Program-made: the position numbers and the translations under genes | Shown here: positions 1 through 9,572 of the stretch, piece by piece | How positions within the stretch are numbered: the stretch's first letter is position 1 | Layout: every line of letters begins with the position of its first letter | NCBI RefSeq assembly: GCF_000787855.1 | Contig: NZ_BBPQ01000015.1 | Span: forward strand, 1 to 45,847 | Length of the DNA stretch: 45,847 bases | Reading direction: 5' to 3' | DNA from: Streptacidiphilus anmyonensis | Lineage (GTDB): Bacteria; Actinomycetota; Actinomycetes; Streptomycetales; Streptomycetaceae | Notes under the pieces: model-generated | The model's database searches: none | The model's input: only the letters and a program-made list of their open reading frames with translations | Told to the model about the DNA's origin: nothing

Positions 1-49
1 GCCACGCGCCGCGCGGGCGCTCGCCGCGCCGGATCCGCCGCCGGGGGCG

Positions 50-2833
50 TCAGTCCTCCGGGAGCAGGGTCTGTTCGCACCAGATGGTCTTGCCGTTGGC
101 GGTCTGGCGGGTGCCCCAGCGCTGGGTGAGCTGGGCGACGAGGAGGAGGCCCCGGCCGCCCTCGTCGAAGGTGCGGGCGCGACGGAGGTGGGGGGCGGTG
201 CCGCTGCCGTCGGAGACCTCGCAGATCAGGGTGCGGACGGGGGCGCCGCCCGGACCGGTCAGCGGTTGCGGGTGGATCAGCCGCAGCTGGATCGGCTCGC
301 GGCCGTAGCGGATGGCGTTGGTGACGAGCTCGCTGATGACCAGCTCGGTGACGAACCCGGCCTCGTCCAGGCCCCACGCCGCCAGGCGACGGCTCGCCTC
401 CGCCCGCATGCCCGCGACCGCCGCCGGATCCGCGGGCACGTCCCAGCTCGCCACCCGGTCGTCGTCCAGGCGTCGCACCCGGGCCACCAGCAGCGCGGCG
501 TCGTCGACGGGTCGCTCCGGCAGCAGGGTAGTGACGATGTGGTCACACAGCGCGTCCAGCGAACCGTCGGAGGCGGCCAGGGCGCGCCGCAGGGAGTCCA
601 GCCCGACGTCGATCGCGCGCTGCCGGTTCTCGACCAGGCCGTCGGTGTAGAGGGCGAGCAGGCTCCCCTCGGGCAGGACGGTCTCGACCGCCTCGAAGGG
701 GAGGCCGCCGAGCCCGAGCGGGGGCCCGGCGGGCAGCTCCAGGACGCTCGCGGTGCCGTCGGGGTGGGCAACGGCCGGCGGCGGGTGACCGGCGCGGGCC
801 AGGGAGCAGCGGCCGGACACGGGGTCGTAGACGGCGTACAGGCAGGTCGCGCCGACGTCCGCGACGGGCGTGCGGTCCGGCCCGGTCGCAGTGTCGGTGT
901 CGGTGTCGGCGGCCAGCCGGATGACGAGGTCGTCGAGGTGGGTGAGCAGTTCGTCGGGCGGAAGGTCGGCGTCGGAGAGGGTCCGCACGGCGGAGCGCAG
1001 CTGGCCCATGGTCGCGGAGGCCTGGAGGCCGTGGCCGACCACGTCGCCGACGACGAGCGCGACCCGCGCGCCGGACAGCGGGATCACGTCGAACCAGTCG
1101 CCGCCCACGCCGAGCCGGGGGTCGGCCGGCAGGTAGCGGAAGGCCGCCTCCACCGCGGACTGCTCCGGCAGGCGCCGGGGCAGCAGGCTGTGCTGGAGGG
1201 TGAGCGCCGCGGTGTGCTCACGGGTGAAGCGGTGGGCGTTGTCCAGGCAGACCGCCGCGCGGGCGACCAGCTCCTCGGCCAGGGCCAGGTCGTCGGCCGC
1301 GAACGGCTCGGGGTGCCGGGAGCGGAGGAAGTCGACGACGCCGAGCGTCGTGCCGCGGGCGATGACCGGGACCACCATCCAGGAGTGGATGCCGTAGGTC
1401 CGGCAGGTGGCGGAACGGGCGGGGTCCTGGGCGAGCCAGGCGCCGATGGCGGGGTCCTCCACCTGGTGCAGCTCGGACCGGCCGGTCTCCAGGCAGCGGG
1501 CCTGCGGCGAGGCCTCGGTGTAGAAGTCGGCCTCGCCCACCTCGACCACGGCCTCGGGCGCGCCGTCCAGGACGGACCGGTTGGCCACCCGGCGCAGCAC
1601 CGCCCCGGTGACCGGCCCGGGGACCGGTCCGTTGCCGCTCAGCAGGTCCTCCACCAGGTTGACGCTGACGAAGTCGGCGAGCCGGGGCACCGCCACGTCG
1701 GCCAGTTCCTGCGCGGTGACGGAGACGTCGAGGGTGGTGCCGATGCGCATGCCCGCGTCGTAGAGCAGCTTGAGCCGCTCCCTGGCCTCCTCCGCCCGGT
1801 CGGCCACCGTCAGCAGCTCGGTGGTGTCCCGCAGCGTCGCCACGTATCCGGAGGGGCCGCTGCGGGTCTGCGTGGGGCGGAGGTTGACGGCCAGTAGGCG
1901 GTCGCCGGCCGGGTGCACCTCGTCGGTGACGGTCCGCCCGGACGCCAGCAGCCCGGCCATGCCCGGTTCCAGGCCCAGCTCGTCCAGGGGCAGCCCCGGC
2001 GCGTCCGGGGCCAGGCCGAGCAGGTGCTGCGCCTCGTCGTTGGCGAGCACCAGGCGCATCTCGGCGTCCAGGATCAGCACGCCCTCGCGGACGCTGTGCA
2101 GCACGGCGTCGTGGTGTTCGTACATGCGGGTCATCTCGACCGGCCCCAGGCCGTGGGTCTGGCGGCGCAGCCGGTTGCTCACCAGCAGGGCCCCGCCCCC
2201 GGCGATCACCAGTGCCCCGCCCGCCAGGCCGAGCAGCAGGGGCTGCTGGCGGTTGGCGGTGGCCGCGACGTCGGTGGTCTGGACGCCCGTGGAGACGAGT
2301 CCGACGACGTTGCCGTGGGCGTCCTTGACGGGGACGAGGGCGCGGACGGCGCTCTGCGGGGAGCCCTTGAAGACCTCGGTGAAGGACTGCCCGGCGGCCG
2401 CCCGGGCGATGTCGCCCTGCGCGCGCTGGCCGATCAGGCCCGGGTCCGGGTCCGTGTACCGGATCCCGTCCTTGCTGAGGACGTCGACGAAGTCGACGCC
2501 GGAGCCCTGCTGGGCCTGGAGGGTCAGCGGCTGGAGCTCCGCGGTGGGGTCGTGCGACTGGAGGGCCTGGACCAGGCCGGGGGCGTGGGCGAAGCCCGCC
2601 GCGACGGCGAGCGCCCGGTCGCGGGCGTCGGTCTGGGCGTCGTGCGTGCTCTTGAGTGCGAGGGCGATCGTCGCGGCGACGACGAGGAGCAGCAGGACGG
2701 TCAGCTGCCAGACGAAGGCCTGGCCGGCGACGCTCCAGCCACGACGCCGGCCGGTCGGTCGGCCGGCCCGTCGGTTGGGCGAGGCCGATCGCGCGGGGCT
2801 CCCCCGCGACGAGAAGAGGCCGAATCTGCCCAT
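50..2833 (-). CDS. Membrane-bound SpoIIE-family PP2C phosphatase with sensor, PAS, GAF and anti-sigma-kinase-like domains
   Basis: 927 aa. Two membrane helices (about residues 41-60 and 197-218) enclose an extracytoplasmic sensor resembling the single-Cache domain of CitA/DcuS-type kinases. They are followed by a PAS domain (about 237-345), a GAF domain (about 365-550), a PP2C/SpoIIE phosphatase core with the metal-site motifs GGDWFD and GDVVGHG, and a C-terminal GHKL ATPase of the RsbW/anti-sigma type (ELVTNAIRYG, then a DEGGRGL lid). Family knowledge: such proteins dephosphorylate anti-anti-sigma factors and may phosphorylate them through the ATPase domain, coupling an external signal to partner switching. 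No anti-sigma-antagonist gene is adjacent, so the partner is unknown. ATG start at 2833 with AAAGAG upstream. The length and domain order are typical for Streptomyces. Confidence 0.93.
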   Translation of the reverse strand: MGRFGLFSSRGSPARSASPNRRAGRPTGRRRGWSVAGQAFVWQLTVLLLLVVAATIALALKSTHDAQTDARDRALAVAAGFAHAPGLVQALQSHDPTAELQPLTLQAQQGSGVDFVDVLSKDGIRYTDPDPGLIGQRAQGDIARAAAGQSFTEVFKGSPQSAVRALVPVKDAHGNVVGLVSTGVQTTDVAATANRQQPLLLGLAGGALVIAGGGALLVSNRLRRQTHGLGPVEMTRMYEHHDAVLHSVREGVLILDAEMRLVLANDEAQHLLGLAPDAPGLPLDELGLEPGMAGLLASGRTVTDEVHPAGDRLLAVNLRPTQTRSGPSGYVATLRDTTELLTVADRAEEARERLKLLYDAGMRIGTTLDVSVTAQELADVAVPRLADFVSVNLVEDLLSGNGPVPGPVTGAVLRRVANRSVLDGAPEAVVEVGEADFYTEASPQARCLETGRSELHQVEDPAIGAWLAQDPARSATCRTYGIHSWMVVPVIARGTTLGVVDFLRSRHPEPFAADDLALAEELVARAAVCLDNAHRFTREHTAALTLQHSLLPRRLPEQSAVEAAFRYLPADPRLGVGGDWFDVIPLSGARVALVVGDVVGHGLQASATMGQLRSAVRTLSDADLPPDELLTHLDDLVIRLAADTDTDTATGPDRTPVADVGATCLYAVYDPVSGRCSLARAGHPPPAVAHPDGTASVLELPAGPPLGLGGLPFEAVETVLPEGSLLALYTDGLVENRQRAIDVGLDSLRRALAASDGSLDALCDHIVTTLLPERPVDDAALLVARVRRLDDDRVASWDVPADPAAVAGMRAEASRRLAAWGLDEAGFVTELVISELVTNAIRYGREPIQLRLIHPQPLTGPGGAPVRTLICEVSDGSGTAPHLRRARTFDEGGRGLLLVAQLTQRWGTRQTANGKTIWCEQTLLPED

Positions 2834-2841
2834 ATGTACTC

Positions 2842-2870
2842 TTTACCCCGCCTGCACCTTTTACCCCGCC
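2842..2870 (-). promoter_or_regulatory. Direct repeat upstream of the SpoIIE-family gene
   Basis: On the minus strand GGCGGGGTAAA occurs twice (2842-2852 and 2860-2870), start-to-start 18 bp, immediately 5' of the ATG at 2833. The copy nearer the gene also supplies the ribosome-binding region. A regulator site is possible, but no binding family is recognised. Confidence 0.3.
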
Positions 2871-2910
2871 GGACCGTGCCGAGCGGGAAGCGGGAGGCGG
2901 AGGCGCGGCC

Positions 2911-3531
2911 CTACTCGAACCGGGAGGGGTCGCCCGCGCCCCGGCGGACGATCTCGGCGTCGCCGCCGGAGAAGTCGACCACCGTGGTGGGCTCGGTGCC
3001 GCAGTCGCCCGAGTCCAGCACCGCGTCCACCTCGTGGTCGAGCCGCTCCTTGATCTCCCAGCCCTGCGTCATCGGCTCGTCCTCGTCCGGCAGCAGCAGC
3101 GTGCTGGAGAGCAGCGGCTCCCCCAGCTCGGCGAGCAGGGCCTGGGTGACGACGTGGTCCGGGATCCGGACTCCGACCGTCTTCTTCTTCGGATGCAGCA
3201 GCTGCCGCGGCACCTCGTTGGTGGCGGGCAGGATGAAGGTGTAGCTGCCGGGCGTCGCCGCCTTGATCGCCCGGAAGACCCTGTTGTCGATGTGCACGAA
3301 CTGCCCGAGCTGGGCGAAGTTCTGGCACATCAGCGTGAAGTGGTGACGGTCGTCCAGGTGCCGGATCGACCGGATCCGGGACAGGCCCTCGCGGTTGCCC
3401 AACTGGCACCCGAGGGCGAAACACGAGTCCGTCGGGTAGGCGACGAGCGAGCCGGACCGGATCAGGTCGACCACGTTGTCGAGGATGCGGGCCTGCGGGT
3501 TCTGCGGATGCACGTCGAAGTACTTCGCCAT
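2911..3531 (-). CDS. YciO/TsaC/Sua5-family protein (L-threonylcarbamoyladenylate synthase-like)
   Basis: 206 aa, about the size of YciO/TsaC proteins. The N-terminal part has the YrdC-fold pattern: a V-A-Y-P-T-D-S nucleotide/threonine site near residue 35, a basic R-x-I-R-x-I stretch and the PGSYTFILPAT motif. TsaC/Sua5 proteins make threonylcarbamoyl-AMP for the t6A modification of ANN-decoding tRNAs. The YciO branch is related, but its role is less certain, and the HHFTLMCQNFAQLGQFVHIDN section is the YciO form. Cytoplasmic, no signal. It sits downstream of a hydrolase gene on the same strand (54 bp gap) and shows no functional link to it. The start is the ATG at 3531; its ribosome-binding site is weak. 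Confidence 0.85.
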   Translation of the reverse strand: MAKYFDVHPQNPQARILDNVVDLIRSGSLVAYPTDSCFALGCQLGNREGLSRIRSIRHLDDRHHFTLMCQNFAQLGQFVHIDNRVFRAIKAATPGSYTFILPATNEVPRQLLHPKKKTVGVRIPDHVVTQALLAELGEPLLSSTLLLPDEDEPMTQGWEIKERLDHEVDAVLDSGDCGTEPTTVVDFSGGDAEIVRRGAGDPSRFE

Positions 3532-3585
3532 CCGCAGAGCCTACGGGATCGGGCGGTCAACTCCCCGACGCCACAACGCCGACCG

Positions 3586-4932
3586 TCAGCGAACGAAACC
3601 GATCTCCGGGTAGGACGAGCTGGACCCCTCGAGCAGGGTGCTGTGCCGGCCGCGCAGCTCCTGGTCGAAGAAGGCGGCCAGGTAGACCCGCTGGATCTCG
3701 ATCGCCCGGTCCGGGTCGATCGTGCCGAACTGCTGCTGGAGCTGGGACTGGGAGATCCCGGCCAGCCTCGCGTACTCCGGGACCAGCGCCTCGTTGTCGC
3801 TGAACGACAGGTGCGCCGCCCCGTGCAGCTGGATGTCGAGGTGGTACCCCGTCAGGTGCGACCACAGGGTGCGCCACGACGAGTCGTCGTTGCGGTTGTG
3901 GGTGCCGGAGCTGAACAGCATGAAGGGACGGTTCAGGTTCTTGCCCGGCGCGGAGCCGAAGAACTGGCCGTCCAGGTCGGCGCCGGCCTTGATCCGGGAG
4001 TCGAGCTGCATGGAGGTGTCGACCGCCGCGCCGCCGAGCGACCAGCCGAACATGCCGATCTTCGACATGTCCACCGCGCCGGCCAGCCCCTTGGGGAGGG
4101 TCGCGTGGTCGGCGTCCGGGTCCTTGCCGTTGGCTATCGCCTGGAGCTGGTTGATGACGAACTTGATGTCGTCCGCGCGCACGTTCAGCGTGACCGAGGA
4201 GTGCGCGTTCGAGGGCATCGTGTTGACCTCGACCCGGTTGCCGGGGAACTGCACCTCGCTGGCGTCGTGCGTGTGGTCGACGGTGACGACGATGTAGCCG
4301 CGGCTGGCCATGTCCTCGGCCAGGGCGGTGCCCATCGAGCGGTCCGAGTGCAGGCCGGTGGAGTACAGCAGGACCGGCAGCTTGCCGAGCTTGGTGTCCA
4401 CCGGGGCCAGCACGTGGCCGGCGGTCGTCGGCAGGCTCACCTCCTGCGTCGTCAGGCCGCGGGAGGCGAGGAAGCTGGCGCCGGAGAGGGACGGCATGTA
4501 CGGAGCGGCGTAGTGCCCGGAGGTGGAGGCGGCGGGGTACCAGACCGACACCATGAGCTCACGCGCCTCGTTGGCGACCACGTACGGGTCGGTACGGGTC
4601 TTGTCGACGAGGTGCATGCTGAAGGTGCCGACGGCGTACTTGCCGGTCGGCGCGGGGATGCTGAGCTGCTGGGGGGTCATGCCGCCGTGCTGGGCCTTGG
4701 CCGTCACGGTCGGGTGGACGGCCTGGTGCTGGAGCGGAGCCTCGTCGTTCTGCGGCGACCAGGGCATGGTGTCGTCGTCGGGCGAGTACCCCGTGGCGGT
4801 GGGCGTGCCGGACGACTTGCCGGCGGCCATCGCGGGCGAGACCCCCGCGCCCAGGACGACGGCCAGCAGGCCCGTGGTGCCGACCGCTCTGGCGATCACT
4901 CGGCTGCTCTGGCGCGGGCGACGGTGGCGCAT
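3586..4932 (-). CDS. Secreted alpha/beta hydrolase, PAF-acetylhydrolase/dienelactone-hydrolase-like
   Basis: 448 aa. The arginine-rich N-terminus followed by a hydrophobic stretch and an Ala-rich cleavage region (residues 1-37) is a signal peptide, so the enzyme is exported. The nucleophile elbow GWSLGG puts the catalytic serine at about residue 298. A GADLDGQFF motif (about 317-325) and the late HLSFSDN segment provide likely Asp and His. This arrangement matches the PAF-acetylhydrolase-like branch of the alpha/beta hydrolases, which cleave short esters or lipids. The true substrate is unknown. ATG start at 4932 with GAGGAGGGGG upstream. Residues 38-90 are a low-complexity region that may be a propeptide or spacer. 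Confidence 0.85.
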   Translation of the reverse strand: MRHRRPRQSSRVIARAVGTTGLLAVVLGAGVSPAMAAGKSSGTPTATGYSPDDDTMPWSPQNDEAPLQHQAVHPTVTAKAQHGGMTPQQLSIPAPTGKYAVGTFSMHLVDKTRTDPYVVANEARELMVSVWYPAASTSGHYAAPYMPSLSGASFLASRGLTTQEVSLPTTAGHVLAPVDTKLGKLPVLLYSTGLHSDRSMGTALAEDMASRGYIVVTVDHTHDASEVQFPGNRVEVNTMPSNAHSSVTLNVRADDIKFVINQLQAIANGKDPDADHATLPKGLAGAVDMSKIGMFGWSLGGAAVDTSMQLDSRIKAGADLDGQFFGSAPGKNLNRPFMLFSSGTHNRNDDSSWRTLWSHLTGYHLDIQLHGAAHLSFSDNEALVPEYARLAGISQSQLQQQFGTIDPDRAIEIQRVYLAAFFDQELRGRHSTLLEGSSSSYPEIGFVR

Positions 4933-5049
4933 GGAGCCCCCTCCTCGTTCATGTTCCTCGATCGCGCCCCGGCGATCGGATGCCGCACACAGTACCGCCG
5001 TCGAAGCCCGCCGATTCCCCGGGCCTGACGATCCGTCGACGAAGCGACG

Positions 5050-6975
5050 TCAGTGCTGGCTGCGGCAGTCGTACAGGGACGTGGTCCCGTTGGTCGCCTC
5101 GCCGTAGGCCATGGGCGAGACCAGGGTGCAGTGGGCGGTCACCCAGCGGCTGGCGTCGGTCTTCGGCCTGATGGAGGTGGTGATGACGTACCGGAGCTGC
5201 CCCTGCTGCACCAGCTGGGCCATGTCCTGCGCGGACGGGAACGGGGTGTTCCCGGTGAAGCCGCCGGTCACCAGGATCGGGTCCGAGGTCGCGCGCAGCA
5301 GCGGCTCGGCCGGCTCCGCGCTCTGGGTGGCCACCAGGTAGCGGGTCGTGCCGCGGTTCTGCTGCAGGTAGGTGAGGAGCTTGCCGTAGCGGCCCGCGGC
5401 GGGGCCGAAGCCGACGGGCGAGCCGCCCTGGTGGTGCAGCAGCTGGGTGTAGCCGATCCCGACGGGCCCGGCCAGCGGCGAGGTGGCGCTGCCCGCGTAC
5501 AGCGGGTCGAGCGTGGCGAAGCACCACACGGCGGGGGCCAGCACGACCGCGAGCAGGCCGGTCGCAGCGGAGGCCGCGGTGACCGCGTCGATCCGGGGGC
5601 GGACCGCCGTGCCGCCCCGGGCCAGGCCCGCGGCCGCGACGAGGGCGAGCAGGCCGACGACGGGGACGAGCCAGACGTTGAAGCTCTTGTACTTCGAGCT
5701 GACCACCGCCGCCCAGAGCACGCCGACCAGCAGCGCCGCGAGCAGGGCGCGGCTGCGGTCGCCGCCGGCGCGGTAGGCGTCCCAGGCCGTGGTGAGGCCC
5801 TCCGCGGCCAGCGCGGCGATCGCGGGGGCCAGCACGACCAGGTAGTAGTCGTGGATGCCCGAGGACGCCCCGAAGGCCATGGTGTTGATCAGCAGCCAGC
5901 CGCCCCAGAGCAGGTGGCCGGCGCGTCGCTGGTCGGTGCGCGGCTCGCCGCGCCGCCAGGCCAGGCCGATGCCGAGGCCCAGCAGGGCGATCGGCAGGAA
6001 CCAGCTGATCTGCGGCGCCGCGGTGTGGTTGACCAGCACCGTCCAGCCGGAGCCGCCCACCGGGCGGCTCGCCGCGGTGCCCGCGACGCTGCCGAACCCG
6101 GCGGTGGCGCCCACGCCGCCGCTGCCGAAGCGGGAGAGGCCGTTGTAGCCGAAGGCCAGGGCGAAGGGGTTGTTCCCGGTCGTGCCGTCCAGGTACGGGC
6201 GGTCGCTCGCGGGCATGGCGAGGACCCACAGCATCCACGAGCAGGAGGCGAACAGCGCGACCAGGCCCGCGACGACCGTGTTCCTGATGCGCCGTCGCAG
6301 GTCGCCCGGCGTCGCGTACACCGCGACCAGGGCGAAGACCGGCAGGACGACCCAGGACTGGAGCATCTTGGCCTGGAAGGCGAGCCCGATCCACACGGCG
6401 GCGGCGACCAGCGGGCGCAGCCCGCCGGTCCGCACGGCGTTCATGATGCTTCCGGCCGCCAGGACCAGCAGCAGAGTGAGCAGCGTGTCGGCGATGTTGC
6501 GCCGGTCCAGGGCGGTGGCGATGGGCGTCACGGCCAGCAGCAGGGCGGCCAGCAGGCCGGCGACGGCGCCGGCCCACTTCCTGACGACCCGGTAGAGCAC
6601 CAGGACGGTGGCGACGCCCTCCAGCGCCTGCGGCAGCGCGACCGCCCAGACGTTCAGGCCGAAGACCCGGACCGAGAGCGCCTGGAGCCACAGCGAGCCG
6701 GGCAGCTTGTCGACGGTGATGCTGCCGCCGGAGTCGAGCCCGCCGTACCAGAAGGCGTGCCAACTCGTGGCCATGGAGCGCACGGCCGCGGTGTAGTACG
6801 GGTGCAGCGACGTGCCGCTGAGACCCCAGCCGTACAGGTAGGCGGCCAGCAGGCAGACCAGGACGAGACCTGCGACGACCCAGCCCGGCGCGCGGTCGGT
6901 GCCACGACGGCGGGCCCTGTGGGCGCGCCGGGTGCCCGCCCCAGCCGAGAAGGGACCGAGATCGGTGGTCGTCAT
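5050..6975 (-). CDS. ArnT/PMT-like membrane glycosyltransferase (GT39/GT83 type)
   Basis: 641 aa integral membrane protein with about a dozen hydrophobic helices. The first luminal loop has the family pattern: an acidic Asp-Ser-Gly-Gly region, then DKLPGSLW (equivalent of the DKPP-W motif) and a later LDRRNIAD segment. These enzymes move a sugar from a polyprenyl-phosphate donor to lipid, protein or wall polymer on the outer face of the membrane. The C-terminal soluble part (about 540-641) resembles the periplasmic domain of mycolate-actinobacterial homologues. I chose the ATG at 6975, which is preceded by AGAGGT; an upstream ATG at 7176 would add 67 Cys-rich residues without membrane or family features. 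The roughly 245-bp gap to 7221 holds divergent promoters that I could not resolve. Confidence 0.88.
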   Translation of the reverse strand: MTTTDLGPFSAGAGTRRAHRARRRGTDRAPGWVVAGLVLVCLLAAYLYGWGLSGTSLHPYYTAAVRSMATSWHAFWYGGLDSGGSITVDKLPGSLWLQALSVRVFGLNVWAVALPQALEGVATVLVLYRVVRKWAGAVAGLLAALLLAVTPIATALDRRNIADTLLTLLLVLAAGSIMNAVRTGGLRPLVAAAVWIGLAFQAKMLQSWVVLPVFALVAVYATPGDLRRRIRNTVVAGLVALFASCSWMLWVLAMPASDRPYLDGTTGNNPFALAFGYNGLSRFGSGGVGATAGFGSVAGTAASRPVGGSGWTVLVNHTAAPQISWFLPIALLGLGIGLAWRRGEPRTDQRRAGHLLWGGWLLINTMAFGASSGIHDYYLVVLAPAIAALAAEGLTTAWDAYRAGGDRSRALLAALLVGVLWAAVVSSKYKSFNVWLVPVVGLLALVAAAGLARGGTAVRPRIDAVTAASAATGLLAVVLAPAVWCFATLDPLYAGSATSPLAGPVGIGYTQLLHHQGGSPVGFGPAAGRYGKLLTYLQQNRGTTRYLVATQSAEPAEPLLRATSDPILVTGGFTGNTPFPSAQDMAQLVQQGQLRYVITTSIRPKTDASRWVTAHCTLVSPMAYGEATNGTTSLYDCRSQH

Positions 6976-7220
6976 GGGGTGGCACCTCTGCGGCGGGGGG
7001 TGAGCGGACAAAGGGGGTGATGCATCGGGAGTGTAGGCCAGTTCCCTTCGCGTACCCTCACCGGTTCGAATGAGGAGCGGAATATACGAACAATCAGGAC
7101 ATACCCGCTGACATCTCTTCGCACAGAAATCGCACAGCCTCGAACGTGTCGACAAAGTCTGGTAGGAAGGGGCCACTCATGTGACGCTTTTGTGCCTGTG
7201 AGCTCGGTAGCTTCGGGCAG

Positions 7221-9551
7221 ATGAACGCCCTGGCGAGGAGCCGCGCCCTCCCTGATCCAGAGGTGAATACCCTGTCCACGCCCGCCGTGACGCCGGGGCA
7301 GCCGTCGCCGATCGTCCGCAACCGACCTCGTCGGCACAAGACCCGGCTGCGGGCCGACATGCCGCTGCTCGGCGGCGTGCGGCCGCCGATCGCCGTGCTG
7401 CTCTGCCTTCTGCTCGCCGTGGTCGCCCTGGCGATGCTCGCGCTCGGCACCACCGTGGCCGAGGACGTGCCCCAGGCCGTGCTCACCTCCCAGCAGCACA
7501 TCGCCGCCGACACCGCCTCCGAGATCCGCGCCTCCGTCAACCAGGACGTGGCGGCGGCGCGGGAGTCCGCCACCGCGCTCGCCGGGGCGCAGGCCGCCGA
7601 CGACGCCGCCTACCTGAAGCTGTTCACCTCGCTCGGCACCCACTGGCGCGGCGCGGCCCTGGTCGACCCCGCGACCGGCACGGAACTGGCCGTCACCGGC
7701 GAGACCTTCCCGGCCTCCGCGGTCACCGGCGTCGCCGCGGGCGACACCATCGCGCCGAAGCTGGTCACCCTGAAGAACGGGCAGACCAGGCTGCTCGCCT
7801 TCGCCTCGGTGGACATTCCGGGCCAGGGCACCCGGCTCCTGGTCGGCTCGGACCTGCTCTCGGTCCAGGCTCCCGGCGGCGACCTGACCCGCACCGTGCA
7901 GCTCGTCAACCAGCACGGCAAGGTGGTCACCAGCACCGGCCCCGCCCTGACGACCACCCAGGACCGCCGCATCCCCGCCGACGTCGCCTCGGCGTCGGCG
8001 CAGCAGGGCGACATCAACAGCACGACGCGGCCCTCCGGCTTCCTGCTGGGCAGCCTCGTCAACGGCAAGCGGACCGTCGCGGGCTGGGCCGACGTCGCGT
8101 CACAGGCCGACGGCAGCGCGGACGCCCTGCACCTGGTCGCCGTGGTCGCCGTCAGCACCGCGCAGACCTCCGCCGTCACCGGCAACACCCTGGTGGCCCT
8201 GACCGCCGCCGCGTCCCTGCTCGTGGCCACGCTGCTGATCACCGCCCTGCTGGTGCTCGGGCTCCAGCGACCGCTGCTGCGGCTGCACCTCGGCGGCGCC
8301 CGGCTCGCCCGCGGCGACCTCTCCCGGCCCGCCCCGCAGCCGCGGCTGGGCGAGTCCGCGCGGATCGGCCACGCCCTGGAGGCGCTGCGCGTCCAGCAGC
8401 TCGGGGCCTCCGCGCAGGAGTTCCAGCCGCTGCGCCGACCCTTCGGCGCCCGTGCGCTGGTGGTGCTGTGCGGCGTGCTCCTGGTGGCCTGGTCCGTGCC
8501 GCTGCTCTTCCTCGTCGACCGTCCGGCCAGCAACACCGTCCCGGCCCAGATGATCAGCGACCAGCAGCTGCGCACCGTCGCCGCGGCCGGCCGCATCAGC
8601 AGCAGCCTGGCCACCGGCTCCACCGACGTCGCCGGGATCGCCACGGCCATCGGCAGCCTCAGCAGCTCCGACCAGATCAAGCAGCTGCTGAGCCGGACGC
8701 TGAAGGAGCACGGGCGCTACAGCACGCTGTACGTGCTCGCTCAGGACGGCGGCGTCATCGCCCGGGTGGGCAGCAGCCCGCGTCACCAGCTCCGCACCGT
8801 GCCCGAGGGCGACGGCGTGCTCCAGCTCAACACCGGCGGCAAGGTCCCGTCGATGGCCGTCTACGCCACCGTGCCCAAGGCCGCGGCCGCCTTCGTGAAG
8901 AAGCCGACCGCCCTCGGCGCCTCGGGCCCGGTCGCCGTCGTGGGCGAGTTCGACACCACGTACCTGAACAGCATCCTCAACCACGCGGGGATGGGCCATG
9001 TCTGGCTGGTCGACGCCCACCACAAGGTGATCGGCTCCGCCCAGGGGTTCAAGGCCTTCCAGGACCTGCCCGACTCCTCGCTGACCGCACTCGCCGTCGA
9101 CAACCCGTCGCAGCCCGCGCACACCCTGGCGCCCACCTCCGACGGCACGGCCATCGCGGCCAGCGCCTCGGTCGCCGCCATCCCCGGCGTCTCCCGCCAG
9201 CCCAGCTGGCAGGTCGTCAGCGCCGAGCCGGTCGCCTGGCTCGACCTGAGCGCCAACCGCACCCAGCACCTGACCATGCTCGTCGGCATGATCGGCCTGA
9301 CCGTGTCCGTCATCTGCCTCGGCTGGCTCCTCGTGGTCGTCGTGCGACCGCTGCGCGAACTCGCCGGCATCGCCGAGAGACTCGCCGCGGGCGACCGCAA
9401 GAGCGTGCTGTACCCCGTGCACCACGACGAGGTCGGCTCCATCACCCGAAGCCTGGAGATCATCCGTCAACGTCTGGTGGCCGGGAGCCACCAAGCCGCC
9501 GCGTCCTCCTCAGCCGCCGCGTCCTCCCCAGCCACCGCGCCCCGGTACTGA
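7221..9551 (+). CDS. HAMP-domain membrane protein with two extracytoplasmic sensor modules, linked to pgsB/pgsC
   Basis: 776 aa. The architecture is duplicated: cytoplasmic N-tail, TM1 (about 56-78), extracellular domain, TM2 (about 321-347), HAMP-like segment, TM3 (about 411-432), second extracellular domain, TM4 (about 685-708) and a terminal HAMP (about 708-757) with a short Ser/Ala tail. Each external half looks Cache-like. There is no kinase, cyclase, methyl-accepting or phosphatase output domain. It ends 21 bp before pgsB and is probably cotranscribed with it, so a sensor, scaffold or PgsA-replacing role in polymer synthesis or export is an inference. The start is uncertain (weak ribosome-binding site at 7221; in-frame GTG at 7263 and ATG at 7359 are alternatives). 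Confidence 0.82.
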   Translation: MNALARSRALPDPEVNTLSTPAVTPGQPSPIVRNRPRRHKTRLRADMPLLGGVRPPIAVLLCLLLAVVALAMLALGTTVAEDVPQAVLTSQQHIAADTASEIRASVNQDVAAARESATALAGAQAADDAAYLKLFTSLGTHWRGAALVDPATGTELAVTGETFPASAVTGVAAGDTIAPKLVTLKNGQTRLLAFASVDIPGQGTRLLVGSDLLSVQAPGGDLTRTVQLVNQHGKVVTSTGPALTTTQDRRIPADVASASAQQGDINSTTRPSGFLLGSLVNGKRTVAGWADVASQADGSADALHLVAVVAVSTAQTSAVTGNTLVALTAAASLLVATLLITALLVLGLQRPLLRLHLGGARLARGDLSRPAPQPRLGESARIGHALEALRVQQLGASAQEFQPLRRPFGARALVVLCGVLLVAWSVPLLFLVDRPASNTVPAQMISDQQLRTVAAAGRISSSLATGSTDVAGIATAIGSLSSSDQIKQLLSRTLKEHGRYSTLYVLAQDGGVIARVGSSPRHQLRTVPEGDGVLQLNTGGKVPSMAVYATVPKAAAAFVKKPTALGASGPVAVVGEFDTTYLNSILNHAGMGHVWLVDAHHKVIGSAQGFKAFQDLPDSSLTALAVDNPSQPAHTLAPTSDGTAIAASASVAAIPGVSRQPSWQVVSAEPVAWLDLSANRTQHLTMLVGMIGLTVSVICLGWLLVVVVRPLRELAGIAERLAAGDRKSVLYPVHHDEVGSITRSLEIIRQRLVAGSHQAAASSSAAASSPATAPRY

Positions 9552-9572
9552 CCGATCCGAAGGAACGATTCG

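Noticed and set aside
188-1897. Long plus-strand open frame opposite the SpoIIE-family gene
   Set aside because: Very GC-rich coding DNA leaves antisense frames open. The product is Gly/Val/Gln/Arg-rich without motifs, while the minus-strand protein has complete domains.
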